From: CBDHGY01 sp965263325
Lineage (GTDB): Bacteria; Pseudomonadota; Alphaproteobacteria; Caulobacterales; Hyphomonadaceae
Direction: 5' to 3'
Length of the DNA: 64,000 nucleotides
NCBI GenBank assembly: GCA_965263325.1
Contig: CBDHGY010000002.1
Location: 1,364,001 to 1,428,000 of the forward strand
The notes under the pieces are model-generated. The model saw only the letters and a program-made list of their open reading frames with translations, did no database searches and was not told where the DNA came from. Each line of letters starts with the position of its first letter. Position 1 is the first letter of the stretch. Position numbers and translations under genes: made by a program. Below are positions 1 through 8,944 of this stretch, piece after piece.

Positions 1-1839
1 GATGTCCAAGCGGCTCTCAGCGGCGCACAGGACATTATCATAGAGCGCATGGCCGAAGCGCCGAAAATTGTCGCGCCTGTCCGTGAGATGGTCTGGACAT
101 CGGGAGAACTCGGCGCAAAGCTGGTAAAAGGAAAAGACGCCGAGGCTGCAAAATACCGCGACTATGTGGACTTTTCAGAGCCGCTGGAAAAAATGCCCTC
201 GCACCGTGCGCTCGCAATGCTGCGAGGTGAGAAAGAAGGCATCTTGAAAGTTGGCGTGGATTTGCCGGAGCAGCGCGCGAATACGCCGCGCCAGGCGATT
301 CATAAAATCTGCCAGGCATTCGGGATAGCAAACAATGGTACGTCTGCGGATAAGTGGTTGATTGAGACCGCGGAAAAAGCCTGGTCATCAAAGCTTAGAA
401 AATCGAGCGCAACGGATTCGATTGCGCGATTGAAAAAGCAAGCCGACGATGAAGCGATCAAGATCTTTGCGCAAAATCTACACGATTTGTTGCTCGCCGC
501 GCCAGCCGGGCAAAAAACCGTGATGGGCATTGACCCCGGCATTCGCACCGGCTGCAAAGTGGCCATCGTCGATCCGACTGGAAAACTACTCGAAACAAAA
601 ACCATTTATCCCCATGAGCCCCGCAAGGATTGGAACGGCTCGCTGGCTACGCTTGCCTCGCTCGCCGCAAAGCACGGCGTCGACCTTGTTAGCATCGGGA
701 ACGGAACCGCTAGCCGCGAGACCGATAAACTCGTATCGGACCTCTGCAAGAAAATGCCTGATCTTAAGCTGACGAGCATCATTGTTTCTGAAGCTGGCGC
801 ATCTGTATATTCAGCCTCGGAACTGGCGGCTGATGAGTTTCCTGACCTAGATGTAAGCCTTCGCGGTGCCGTTTCGATTGCGCGCCGACTGCAAGACCCA
901 CTCGCTGAACTCGTCAAAATCGAAGCGAAAGCAATCGGCGTTGGACAATACCAGCACGATGTTGATCAGACTGCCCTATCAAATTCTCTCGACGGTGTTG
1001 TGGAGGATTGCGTGAACGCGGTTGGCGTTGACGTAAACACGGCGTCTGCGCCTTTGCTGGCGCGCGTTGCTGGACTGAACAAAACTCTGGCGCAGAACAT
1101 TGTAGCGTTTCGAGATGAAAACGGCCGTTTCGACTCACGCGCAAGATTGAAGAAAGTCCCGCGTATGGGCGCAAAAAGCTTCGAACAGTCTGCGGGTTTT
1201 CTGAGGATCATAGACGGAAAGAACCCACTTGATAGCTCAGCTGTTCACCCAGAGGCTTACCCAGTCGTTCAGAAAATTGCCAAATCCACGGGCCGAACCG
1301 TAAAATCTCTGATTGGCGACAAGACATTCCTGTCTTCGCTCAACCCCAAAGACTTTGCCGATGAGACATTCGGTGTCCCAACGATCACCGATATTCTGAA
1401 AGAGCTCGAAAAACCGGGCCGTGATCCGCGGCCTGAGTTTAAGACCGCCGCCTTCAAGGACGGCGTGAACGACATAACCGATCTAAAGCCCGGCATGCGG
1501 CTCGAAGGCGTTGTTACGAACATCACCGCATTTGGTGCGTTTGTGGATATTGGTGTTCACCAAGACGGCCTCGTGCACATTTCGCAGCTTTCAGACACGT
1601 TCATCAACGATCCGAGAGATGTAGTGAAAACGGGCGACGTGGTGAATGTCTGCGTGACTGAGATTGACGTCGATCGCAAACGCATCGGCCTAAGCATGAA
1701 ATCTGCGCCAGAAATCAGCGGGTCGCCTTCGATTCAGTCCTCAGCTTCAAAACCGCAACAGCGAAAGTCGGGGAAAAAACCCCAGCGCGCGACTCCGGAC
1801 AGCAACCCGTTTTCTGTTCTTGCCAAGCTAAAGAAATAG
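1..1839 (+). CDS. tex: Tex-family S1 RNA-binding transcription accessory protein, 5' end outside the window
   Basis: The frame is open from base 1, so the gene begins before the window and the ATG at 49 is internal. 612 residues remain of a family usually near 770. Visible in order are a YqgF/RNase H-like domain starting near codon 173 (GIDPGIRTGCKVAIVD), a helix-hairpin-helix region near codons 345-395, and a C-terminal S1 domain near codons 493-565 (NITAFGAFVDIGVHQDG), followed by a Lys/Pro/Ser-rich tail. Tex binds nucleic acid through its S1 domain and is linked to transcription and RNA handling in the cytoplasm. The missing part is the N-terminal helical region. The family call is firm. 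Confidence 0.93.
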   Translation, partial: DVQAALSGAQDIIIERMAEAPKIVAPVREMVWTSGELGAKLVKGKDAEAAKYRDYVDFSEPLEKMPSHRALAMLRGEKEGILKVGVDLPEQRANTPRQAIHKICQAFGIANNGTSADKWLIETAEKAWSSKLRKSSATDSIARLKKQADDEAIKIFAQNLHDLLLAAPAGQKTVMGIDPGIRTGCKVAIVDPTGKLLETKTIYPHEPRKDWNGSLATLASLAAKHGVDLVSIGNGTASRETDKLVSDLCKKMPDLKLTSIIVSEAGASVYSASELAADEFPDLDVSLRGAVSIARRLQDPLAELVKIEAKAIGVGQYQHDVDQTALSNSLDGVVEDCVNAVGVDVNTASAPLLARVAGLNKTLAQNIVAFRDENGRFDSRARLKKVPRMGAKSFEQSAGFLRIIDGKNPLDSSAVHPEAYPVVQKIAKSTGRTVKSLIGDKTFLSSLNPKDFADETFGVPTITDILKELEKPGRDPRPEFKTAAFKDGVNDITDLKPGMRLEGVVTNITAFGAFVDIGVHQDGLVHISQLSDTFINDPRDVVKTGDVVNVCVTEIDVDRKRIGLSMKSAPEISGSPSIQSSASKPQQRKSGKKPQRATPDSNPFSVLAKLKK

Positions 1840-1867
1840 CGGAATCGAGACAATTTATGCGAATTTT

Positions 1868-1894
1868 CAGGTTTCGGTCATGCGACCGAACCTG
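1868..1894 (+). terminator. hairpin after tex
   Basis: The arms CAGGTTTCGGTC and GACCGAACCTG pair around an ATGC loop with one bulged T, 29 bases after the tex stop. No strong T-run follows, so termination by this hairpin is probable but not certain. Confidence 0.4.
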
Positions 1895-1942
1895 CTAATA
1901 CCTTCATCAAAATTACTTTGAGATGACAGAAAGACCTCACAT

Positions 1943-2833
1943 ATGATCCCTCGTTCACGCGCAATTCCCAAGAATTGGTCGACATTCAATTTCGGAAGCG
2001 CTTTTTCGGCATTCGGCTATCCAGCCCTTGGCATTGCTCTGCTCATCACCTTGCTGGTTTTGGGATTGGCGCTGGATGGATTGACGGTGAAGCTTTGGTA
2101 TCTCTGGGTCGGACTGGGCGCGATGGCGCTGACCATTTTCTTGTGTAATGCTGGTATCGGCCCAATGCATCGAATTATTCAACACAGAGCTGGCGAGTTC
2201 AAAGCGCCTGCATCCTTCATCGTTGTCATGAACTGCGTCCTCGCCATGCAAGGCAGGCTAAAGGACTGGGTGAACTACCATTCCCAGCATCACAGATTTT
2301 CGGACCAGCCCGGTGACCCGCACAATCCGTTTGAGTCTAAGCGGTGGGCGTGGGTCGGATGGATTCTGTTTCGCGATCGCAGGGACATGGATCGTCCAAT
2401 GGCGACATGGCTGAAGAAAAACCGCATCGTTCGCTTCATTGATACGCGCTATAATCTCTTCACGGTTATCGTTCACATGGTCGTTCCGGGTCTGATCTAT
2501 TTGATTGTTGCGCTATCAGGTGGATCGCTGATGTTGACAGCGATCATTCATGGCTTTGTTGTACTTGGCCGTGCGATCCAATTTCACGCCACCACGCTGG
2601 GCATTAATGTGTTCGGGCATCTAAAGACCCCTCTATGGTTCGACTATGTGCTGGCAATTCTAACGGGCGGCGAGGCCTTTCATGATCATCACCATGACGA
2701 ACCTGCGAGCGCCTTGCATCTGCCTCGTAAGGGTATCTGGAACCGGATCGTGGACTATAACGGCACGATCATTCTGGCGTTTGAAAAGATCGGCTGGGTC
2801 AAAAACGTAAAGATTGCTCCGCAGTTTGCTTAA
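1943..2833 (+). CDS. membrane fatty acid (acyl-CoA/lipid) desaturase
   Basis: This 296-residue membrane protein has the three histidine boxes of stearoyl-CoA-type di-iron desaturases: HRIIQHR (76-82), HSQHH (113-117) and HDHHH (247-251). Hydrophobic segments lie around residues 25-70, 90-105 and 175-210. By family it inserts a cis double bond in an acyl chain using O2 and reduced electron carriers at the inner membrane. The TetR gene that follows on the same strand may sense lipid or acyl-CoA and control it. The exact substrate and regiospecificity cannot be read from the sequence. Confidence 0.85.
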   Translation: MIPRSRAIPKNWSTFNFGSAFSAFGYPALGIALLITLLVLGLALDGLTVKLWYLWVGLGAMALTIFLCNAGIGPMHRIIQHRAGEFKAPASFIVVMNCVLAMQGRLKDWVNYHSQHHRFSDQPGDPHNPFESKRWAWVGWILFRDRRDMDRPMATWLKKNRIVRFIDTRYNLFTVIVHMVVPGLIYLIVALSGGSLMLTAIIHGFVVLGRAIQFHATTLGINVFGHLKTPLWFDYVLAILTGGEAFHDHHHDEPASALHLPRKGIWNRIVDYNGTIILAFEKIGWVKNVKIAPQFA

Positions 2834-2874
2834 CGTAGTGACCGCTCACGATACTCGAAGCGACTGAATTTTCG

Positions 2875-2886
2875 GCAAATATTTGC
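2875..2886. promoter_or_regulatory. perfect palindrome, candidate TetR operator
   Basis: GCAAATATTTGC is a perfect 12-base palindrome 35 bases before the likely ATG of the TetR gene. A regulator of this family could bind here to control itself. This is inference from position and symmetry only. Confidence 0.3.
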
Positions 2887-2921
2887 AGAATGGTCAGGAA
2901 TGTGCGCCAATATGGGCCACG

Positions 2922-3560
2922 ATGAAAACGCGCGATCGCATCCTGAACACCAGCCTTGATCTCTTCAACCGCGAAGGCGAAGCCTCACAAACCGCAGTTG
3001 ATATCGCCAATGCTGTCGAGCTCTCACCCGGCAATCTTTATTACCACTTTAAAGGTAAAGACGCGATCATTCGGGCACTTTTCGATCAATTCGAAGAAGA
3101 AATGCAGATCATCTTGCGCGGATCGCGCGGCACTGTTGCTTCGATGGAAGACAATTGGGTCTATATCTATATTATTCTAGAAGAAATTTACGACTTTCGC
3201 TTTTTTTATCGAAACATCGCCGAGCTGCTCTCAAGGTATCCAGATCTTGCCGTCCGCTTTCGCGCGCTGTTGAAAGAAAAAGAAACCGCAATGGAAGGTG
3301 TGCTCGCCGAGCTCGAAACATCAGGCGATCTCCGACTAGATCCACGCTTGCGGTCTGTCATCTCTGAACAGATTATTGCAACGCTTACACTATGGCTGAC
3401 GCAAGAGGCGATCCGCGGTGACACGTCCCATGCGGGAGACTTAATCCATCGCACAGTTTATCAAATCATGTGTCTGGTCGTTCCACATATGGGTATCCGC
3501 GGCATCGACTTGATGGATCAGATGACGCAGTTCTACGAAGCCAAAGTCGCAACCAGATAG
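2922..3560 (+). CDS. TetR/AcrR-family transcriptional regulator
   Basis: The protein has 212 residues. An N-terminal TetR helix-turn-helix runs from about residue 1 to 55 (ILNTSLDLFNREGEASQ, then LSPGNLYYHFKGKD). The C-terminal part (EEIYDFRFFYRNIAELLSRY) resembles the TetR subfamily whose ligand-binding domain is Pfam PF13972. A TTG at 2883 could extend the protein by 13 residues. The ATG at 2922 (MKTRDRILN) gives the normal family N-terminus and leaves the palindrome at 2875-2886 free as an operator. Its neighbour suggests control of membrane lipid unsaturation, which is an inference. Confidence 0.85.
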   Translation: MKTRDRILNTSLDLFNREGEASQTAVDIANAVELSPGNLYYHFKGKDAIIRALFDQFEEEMQIILRGSRGTVASMEDNWVYIYIILEEIYDFRFFYRNIAELLSRYPDLAVRFRALLKEKETAMEGVLAELETSGDLRLDPRLRSVISEQIIATLTLWLTQEAIRGDTSHAGDLIHRTVYQIMCLVVPHMGIRGIDLMDQMTQFYEAKVATR

Positions 3561-3563
3561 CAC

Positions 3564-3593
3564 AAAAAAGCGAAGCCCTGAATGGACTTCGCT
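3564..3593 (-). terminator. intrinsic terminator of the phasin gene
   Basis: AGCGAAG and CTTCGCT form a perfect 7-bp stem. Read on the minus strand it is followed by six T, about 70 bases after the phasin stop. The hairpin may also help end the TetR transcript on the other strand. Confidence 0.65.
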
Positions 3594-3662
3594 TCAAGTG
3601 ACGAGCCCCGCGAATAGGGGGAGGAAGTGCGAGGCTCGGTAATCTACTAATTTCGTATCAGC

Positions 3663-4340
3663 TTAAGCTGTCGCTTTTTTCGCTGCAGGCTTTTTTGCTG
3701 CCGTGCGCTTTGCAACTGTTTTCTTAGCAGCTGTCTTTTTTGCAGCAGTTTTCTTCGCAACCGTTTTCTTGGTTGTCGCTTTACGCTTTGCAGCAGCTTT
3801 CTTTGCAGGCTTGGCTTTTGCTTTACCCTCTGCAACAGCGATCTCTTCAGACAAACGAGACAGGCGAGCTTTCAGAGATTTCAGGTCTGATTTCGCTTTC
3901 GCCGTTTTCTTCACGCTCATTTGTGCAATTTCGTCTTCGAGGCGATCAATCTTTGAGTGCAACTCAGACGTTGCGTCGCCAACACGCGGCAGACCTAGAA
4001 GCGAGCGCATGCGCTCCATACGCAACTCAAGCCGCTCAGTTGCTTTCTCCTGAAAGTCGCTAACAACTTCTGCAGCTTTAGAAACAGTATCAGTTGCTCG
4101 TGAAAGTGTCTCATTCTTGGAGAGGCGTGTTTTCATCTCGGTTTCGATTTTGGCACCGCGCTTTACGAGGTCGTCAAACATCTCTGTTGATCCTTCGGCA
4201 ACTTTTGCAGCGCCCTGAGCAGCACCTTCAAATGCGCGGCCATACGCGCCAACGCCGGCAAGCCAGATCTTGTACGCGACGTCGCGTGTCTGGGCTTCGA
4301 GATCAGCGAAGTTTGTCTTTGTCGTTTTCTTGTTAGCCAT
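3663..4340 (-). CDS. PhaF-like phasin with histone H1-like lysine/alanine tail
   Basis: This 225-residue protein has an N-terminal polyhydroxyalkanoate granule-associated (phasin) domain of about 120 residues (DVAYKIWLAGVGAYGRAFEG, then helical amphipathic sequence) and a predicted coiled coil near 125-155. The last 65 residues are low-complexity Lys-Ala repeats (AKKTAAKK type) like histone H1. Proteins of this layout, such as PhaF, coat PHA granules and bind DNA through the basic tail, helping granules segregate. No PHA synthase lies in the window. The start has GGAG ten bases upstream. The tail is repetitive, so its length may vary between strains. Confidence 0.85.
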   Translation of the reverse strand: MANKKTTKTNFADLEAQTRDVAYKIWLAGVGAYGRAFEGAAQGAAKVAEGSTEMFDDLVKRGAKIETEMKTRLSKNETLSRATDTVSKAAEVVSDFQEKATERLELRMERMRSLLGLPRVGDATSELHSKIDRLEDEIAQMSVKKTAKAKSDLKSLKARLSRLSEEIAVAEGKAKAKPAKKAAAKRKATTKKTVAKKTAAKKTAAKKTVAKRTAAKKPAAKKATA

Positions 4341-4480
4341 GAGTCCGGCACTCCAATGTGTTTATTCGATGATCACGGTCATATTTGAAAAGTCTAGAAA
4401 ACGCATACTAGACGCGCGAACGGGTCAAATTTACGTGTGCACACTAGGCATGCGAGCAAAGCTCTTTATGTTCACCCACC

Positions 4481-5428
4481 ATGGATGGAACAGATCTACC
4501 TCTCGAGACATTTAGCGACCCCCTTGTTACAGCGAAGGGTGAGCCTCGCGCCCATGTCGCTTGGACAGGCTTGAAGACGCTGTGGCTGAACACGGGTACG
4601 CTTTGCAATATTGAATGCGCGAATTGCTATATCGAAAGTTCACCACGTAATGATCGCCTGGTTTATTTAACCAAGGCCGATGTCGATCCATACCTTGATG
4701 AAATAGATGCATTAAGCGAAGGCTCCAAAGAGATCGGCATTACAGGCGGTGAGCCGTTTATGGCCCCAGAGATCTTGGCAATCATGGAGAGCGTTCTCGA
4801 GCGCGGGCATTCACTGTTGGTGCTAACCAATGCAATGAAACCCATGATGCGCCGCCGCGTGCAGTCTGGCTTACTCGACCTAAATAAACGCTTCGGCGAA
4901 CAAATCACGCTACGGGTAAGCCTCGACCACCATTCAAGAGACTTACACGACGCGGAACGTGGTCAGGGAAGCTTTGATGAGGCTTTAGCGGGTTTATCAT
5001 GGTTTGCTGAACATGACTTCACAGTCGCGATTGCAGGACGGCAAATCCTCACTGAGAACGACACTGAGTCTCGCAAGGCCTACGGCGCACTCGCCGCTCG
5101 GCTTGGCCTGCTGCTCGATCCTTCTGATCCGAAACAACTGGTTTTGTTTCCGGAAATGATTCCGAACGATCACCCGCCAGAGATCACAACCGAATGTTGG
5201 CGTATACTGAACAAAAGCCCGGCTGATATAATGTGCGCAGACCAGCGCATGATTGTCCGCAGAAAGGGCGTTGGCCGCGCAACCGTTACCGCTTGTACGC
5301 TTCTTGCCTATAACGAGGCCTTTGAACTCGGTTCGACCTTAGCAGAAGCCACGCAAGATCCGGTATCGCTAAACCACCCATGGTGCGCAACCTTTTGCGT
5401 ACTTGGCGGCGGCAGCTGCTCATCTTAA
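4481..5428 (+). CDS. orphan radical SAM protein with C-terminal cysteine cluster
   Basis: The protein has 315 residues. The radical SAM cluster motif CNIECANC gives C42, C46 and C49, and is followed by a GITGGEPF glycine motif that contacts SAM. The last 65 residues contain six further Cys, including the closing CATFCVLGGGSC, which resembles a SPASM/Twitch-type site for an auxiliary Fe-S cluster. The substrate is unknown. No obvious precursor peptide or partner enzyme lies next to it: the phasin is divergent and the DUF2336 gene converges, ending 8 bases away. The ribosome binding site before the ATG is poor. Confidence 0.8.
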   Translation: MDGTDLPLETFSDPLVTAKGEPRAHVAWTGLKTLWLNTGTLCNIECANCYIESSPRNDRLVYLTKADVDPYLDEIDALSEGSKEIGITGGEPFMAPEILAIMESVLERGHSLLVLTNAMKPMMRRRVQSGLLDLNKRFGEQITLRVSLDHHSRDLHDAERGQGSFDEALAGLSWFAEHDFTVAIAGRQILTENDTESRKAYGALAARLGLLLDPSDPKQLVLFPEMIPNDHPPEITTECWRILNKSPADIMCADQRMIVRRKGVGRATVTACTLLAYNEAFELGSTLAEATQDPVSLNHPWCATFCVLGGGSCSS

Positions 5429-5435
5429 CACTGCA

Positions 5436-6650
5436 CTAGCTGCCAAATACGAGCTGCGCTGTGCGCTGTGATGCGGAGAAGTGATCTTCGTCATTCGCAA
5501 ATTCGCCCTTCAGCATATCGCCCGAAATCATCTCTTGCGAGAAGGACGTCGAGAGCGACCAGTTCCAATATCTCAAAGTCGTCTGAGCCTTCGCGACGCT
5601 CAGCAATTCATACGACTCTGACACATACTCAAATTGTGGGTGGACCTCTCCCTCCGACAATTCAATAGGCCGCTTTAATGCTTTCCAGAGCTCTCTTAAA
5701 TACGGACGCTTGAGGCCGGTTGCTTTACAAAGCACCGCAAGCCCTTCACCGCCATTGTCACTTAGAATCTTGGCAATCGTCACAGGTTTAACACCTGCAA
5801 GATAACCGATTTCAGTTGCGAGTTCCGGGCTCATTCCCACCATGGCAGCGTGCGAAACAGCGTCTTCGAGGCTTGCAAATTCGCTTTTTTCAATCGCCGC
5901 TCGGTTTCGTTGGCGGCGCTCAATCATTTGAAGACCTTTTCGCGCAATCTCATCTTTCCAACCTTCCTCGGCCATGATTGGGAAGATTTCCGCGCACCGC
6001 TGGATCATCTCACCGCGATCAGCTGCGTGCCTTTGCAAAATCAAACGACGGGTCGGGCCATCTGCCCACCAAAACATGACCATCGCTTGCGAGGGCTCAA
6101 GTTCTGGTCGCTCAATAAGCAACTCTGTCAGATCTTCGTGTTTGCGCGAGCAGATCAGGATTCGGTCAAGCGCCTGTTCAGATAGTACAGCGCCGCGATT
6201 CAATAGCAGCTTGCGAATGACATGCGGTTCATCAGTTGCGACCAGTGCGTCACCGACCGTTGCCGGAACTTCCTTGCGCCCTGCGATGACAAAGTGGTGC
6301 TCAATCGTGGTCAGTCCGACAAGCTGGCGAAGGTCTGAAGCGTCATAACCCTCGTTTTCTTCCAACAGCGGTTTGGCAATGTCGATCCCGCATTGACCGA
6401 GATAGCGCAGCAGGCGCCGCGGTGCTTCACGAATGTTTCGAAGGCGCGTCGAGCAATCTTTACGAATGTCATCTTCGGCGTGGAAAAGCATATCAAGAAG
6501 AATATCACCGGCCATAGAGCGATCAGATGGCGGCAACGTCGAAGATGGCATCGCGACAATACTTATCAGGCGCTTGAACAACGCCTGACGCGCCCTTCCG
6601 ATCAGGGGTCTTTCAATAAATTCTGACAGCTCAGACATGCGAACATCCAT
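5436..6650 (-). CDS. DUF2336 family protein
   Basis: The 404-residue, mostly alpha-helical protein matches the alphaproteobacterial DUF2336 pattern: repeated short helical units resembling HEAT repeats, for example LLNRGAVLSEQALDRIL and LLIERPELEPSQAMVMFWWA. The function of the family is not established. There is no signal peptide or clear membrane segment, so it is probably cytoplasmic. Two in-frame starts exist, at 6650 and at 6638 (MSELSEF); neither has a strong ribosome binding site. Confidence 0.75.
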   Translation of the reverse strand: MDVRMSELSEFIERPLIGRARQALFKRLISIVAMPSSTLPPSDRSMAGDILLDMLFHAEDDIRKDCSTRLRNIREAPRRLLRYLGQCGIDIAKPLLEENEGYDASDLRQLVGLTTIEHHFVIAGRKEVPATVGDALVATDEPHVIRKLLLNRGAVLSEQALDRILICSRKHEDLTELLIERPELEPSQAMVMFWWADGPTRRLILQRHAADRGEMIQRCAEIFPIMAEEGWKDEIARKGLQMIERRQRNRAAIEKSEFASLEDAVSHAAMVGMSPELATEIGYLAGVKPVTIAKILSDNGGEGLAVLCKATGLKRPYLRELWKALKRPIELSEGEVHPQFEYVSESYELLSVAKAQTTLRYWNWSLSTSFSQEMISGDMLKGEFANDEDHFSASQRTAQLVFGS

Positions 6651-6714
6651 TGATATTTGGGCGTAAGACTGTCTGAAAGGGGTTAATATTTGATATTATT
6701 GCCGCAAGGAAATG

Positions 6715-7182
6715 TTAATACGCACGCTCACGTTTACCCGGATGGATGATCACCAAGAGGAAGCTCGCGACAAGCATCGTAATCGCCAGCATAAACAATA
6801 GCCCGCCATCGGTTTCACCCGGAACATCCAGCGAAAGGGGCACCTCCCGGCCAAGCCAGCTCGACATGTGAAGCGCTGTCGCAGCAGCCATCACAACACT
6901 CGCGATGATCGCCCCAAAGCGCCGGGTCCAAGGCAAGAGCAGAAAGAAAGCAGCTGTAAGTTCAACGATACCGGTCACGAACCGGCCGGCGGGTTCAAAG
7001 AGCGCATATCCGGAATTATTCGCAAGGGTCTGAAACACGATGTTTTCGCCCGGTTTATCCCATAGCTTGATCTGACCAGATACCGCATCAGGCGAACCGA
7101 GTGGATAGAGGTTCGATTGAACAAAGGCTGCAATAAGCAAGAGAGCAAGCAGCCAACTTAAGACAATCCGGATCGTACGCAT
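6715..7182 (-). CDS. DoxX-like small integral membrane protein
   Basis: The protein has 155 residues and about four hydrophobic segments (LSWLLALLLIAAF, VTGIVELTAAFFLLLPW, IIASVVMAAATAL, LLFMLAITMLVASFLLVII), the layout of DoxX/DUF417-like membrane proteins. The ATG at 7182 is chosen because GGGGG lies just upstream; a longer open frame reaches 7245 without a better start. Family members are linked to redox or quinone-related processes, but no function can be assigned here. Confidence 0.7.
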   Translation of the reverse strand: MRTIRIVLSWLLALLLIAAFVQSNLYPLGSPDAVSGQIKLWDKPGENIVFQTLANNSGYALFEPAGRFVTGIVELTAAFFLLLPWTRRFGAIIASVVMAAATALHMSSWLGREVPLSLDVPGETDGGLLFMLAITMLVASFLLVIIHPGKRERAY

Positions 7183-7317
7183 AAGGGAACCCCCAAAATA
7201 TACTTTGCTTCTAAAGCTACCATGCCAGATGAATATGACAATCATCTCATATCGCCACTGTTAATCTGTATAAATCACGGTAGTTTTCGCGTTTTGGGGT
7301 AGAGTGTCAGGGCTTGC

Positions 7318-8778
7318 ATGAGTGACGAACCAGCAACAGTTCAGCCGGAGGAGCCAGCTGGAAGGAGCGAGTTAACATCCCCTGTTTCCGGGGTGAGTTC
7401 TGCTATGGGTGCGGGTGCGGGCGCAAGTTTGCTGATGGCGTCGAGGTCTGAGTTCGTAAAACGGATACGCGGTCGCGTAAGACGCGAATTACCAGCTTAT
7501 CTTTGCGTTCAATTTACGTGGTTCATGTCTTTCGGCCTGCAGATGGTATTGCTGCCACACCTCGTGCTCAGCGAACAACATCTCGGGCTTGATGGAACAG
7601 CGCTTGGCATCGCAAATTTTGCACTCGCGGTCCCATCAGTGATTTTTCTTTTGTTTGGCGGTGTCGTTGCAGAACGCGCCGACGGACGAAAACTATTAAT
7701 CGTACTTCACTTACTCGCTGCCCTGCCTCCGCTAAGCCTTGGGTTTGCACTCATGAACGGCAACCTCGCTTACAGTTATATGATTATCTATGGGCTTGCG
7801 CTCGGCATGGTAGGCGCATTTATGATGCCCGCCAGAGATGCCATCGTAAACGAAGTCGTAGAACGACGTATCAGAACAGGTTCCGGTATATCGCTGCAGC
7901 TCGGCGTGACCTTGGCAACAATGGCGCAATTCGTTGCGCAGATCGCCGGGCTCATACTCGCCGGTTACGCTGATAAGGCAACGGCGCTCCCGAGCTGGCT
8001 CGGCGGCGCGATGGTTGGTCCAATTGCAAGCTGGCGGCTGCTCATCGCTCAGGGACTGGTAGTGGCGGCAGGAGCAATTTTTGCGCTGATGATTGCGCGC
8101 GGCCGGAAAGTAAAAACAGGGCGCTCTGGAAAAAGCGCAGCCTTCGGAGATATTGTAGAGGGGTTCAAAACGGTGCGCGCGGACCCGCGTTTATGGGGCA
8201 TGTCCCTATTAATGTTGGGCGTCGGTGTATTTGTCATGGGATCGTTTTTGGTTGTCCTGCCTAAAATCAACAGAGATGTTTATCAGCTCGATGCAGATGG
8301 CCTCCGTGATATGTTTGTGACATTTTGGCTTGGTGCCTTCGTCGCTTCGGTCGCGCTTTCCGGATTCAAATACATCAAGCGACAGGGGCGTGTTCTGCTT
8401 ATCGCACAATTTATCGGCTCGATGCTTATTTTGGCGCTTCTCGCAACCCCGCCGCACTGGGCTTTCCTTGTGATCGTATTCGTTTGGGGGATAGCGGCCG
8501 GCATATCAATCGCGATGAGCCGCTCAATCGTCCAAGATGCTGCGCCGAAAGATCAACTCGCCCGGGCGCTTTCAATCTATCAGCTCGGCTTCATGGCAGG
8601 GATGCCCATCGGTGCCGCAATCATGGGTTTTCTCGCCGATCTATATCCAAGCGAGCCACAACGCATCGCATTCGTACCAGCGCTTGGAATGGGAATTTTG
8701 ATCATCTGGATGGCGCGCGGCACGCCGGTCTGGAATCTCAAAGCCGATCGACCGGACGATGAAACCACAAAAGTCTAA
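7318..8778 (+). CDS. major facilitator superfamily (MFS) transporter
   Basis: This 486-residue protein has about 12 predicted membrane helices after a roughly 55-residue hydrophilic N-terminus rich in Glu, Ser and Gly. It fits the MFS_3/EntS-like exporter branch (GLQMVLLPHLVL near the first helix, GVVAERADGRKLL as the loop 2-3 motif A variant). Such proteins use the proton gradient to move small molecules out of the cell. The substrate is unknown and no biosynthetic genes are adjacent. Confidence 0.82.
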   Translation: MSDEPATVQPEEPAGRSELTSPVSGVSSAMGAGAGASLLMASRSEFVKRIRGRVRRELPAYLCVQFTWFMSFGLQMVLLPHLVLSEQHLGLDGTALGIANFALAVPSVIFLLFGGVVAERADGRKLLIVLHLLAALPPLSLGFALMNGNLAYSYMIIYGLALGMVGAFMMPARDAIVNEVVERRIRTGSGISLQLGVTLATMAQFVAQIAGLILAGYADKATALPSWLGGAMVGPIASWRLLIAQGLVVAAGAIFALMIARGRKVKTGRSGKSAAFGDIVEGFKTVRADPRLWGMSLLMLGVGVFVMGSFLVVLPKINRDVYQLDADGLRDMFVTFWLGAFVASVALSGFKYIKRQGRVLLIAQFIGSMLILALLATPPHWAFLVIVFVWGIAAGISIAMSRSIVQDAAPKDQLARALSIYQLGFMAGMPIGAAIMGFLADLYPSEPQRIAFVPALGMGILIIWMARGTPVWNLKADRPDDETTKV

Positions 8779-8944
8779 TCTTCCGTATACGCTTTATATG
8801 CATCTGAAAAATCGGAATGCCGCCGCGATAGCGCTCGTCGGTTCTTGATCAGATCATCCGCGGACGGCTTCCAGACCGTTCCCGCCGGCAGCGCCTTCCG
8901 ATGACTGCTGCGCGGCAAGGCTGCATCCTTTCGGCACCCATTAC

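Noticed and set aside
49..1839. Start of tex at the ATG at 49
   Set aside because: The frame stays open to base 1 and reads as conserved Tex sequence, so the gene begins outside the window.
4435..4444. GTGTGCACAC palindrome before the radical SAM gene
   Set aside because: Ten bases of alternating sequence arise easily by chance and no second copy is seen.
8775..8918. 47-codon minus-strand open frame with TTG start after the crotonase gene
   Set aside because: It has no clear ribosome binding site or family motif and overlaps the MFS stop, so I could not support it as a gene.
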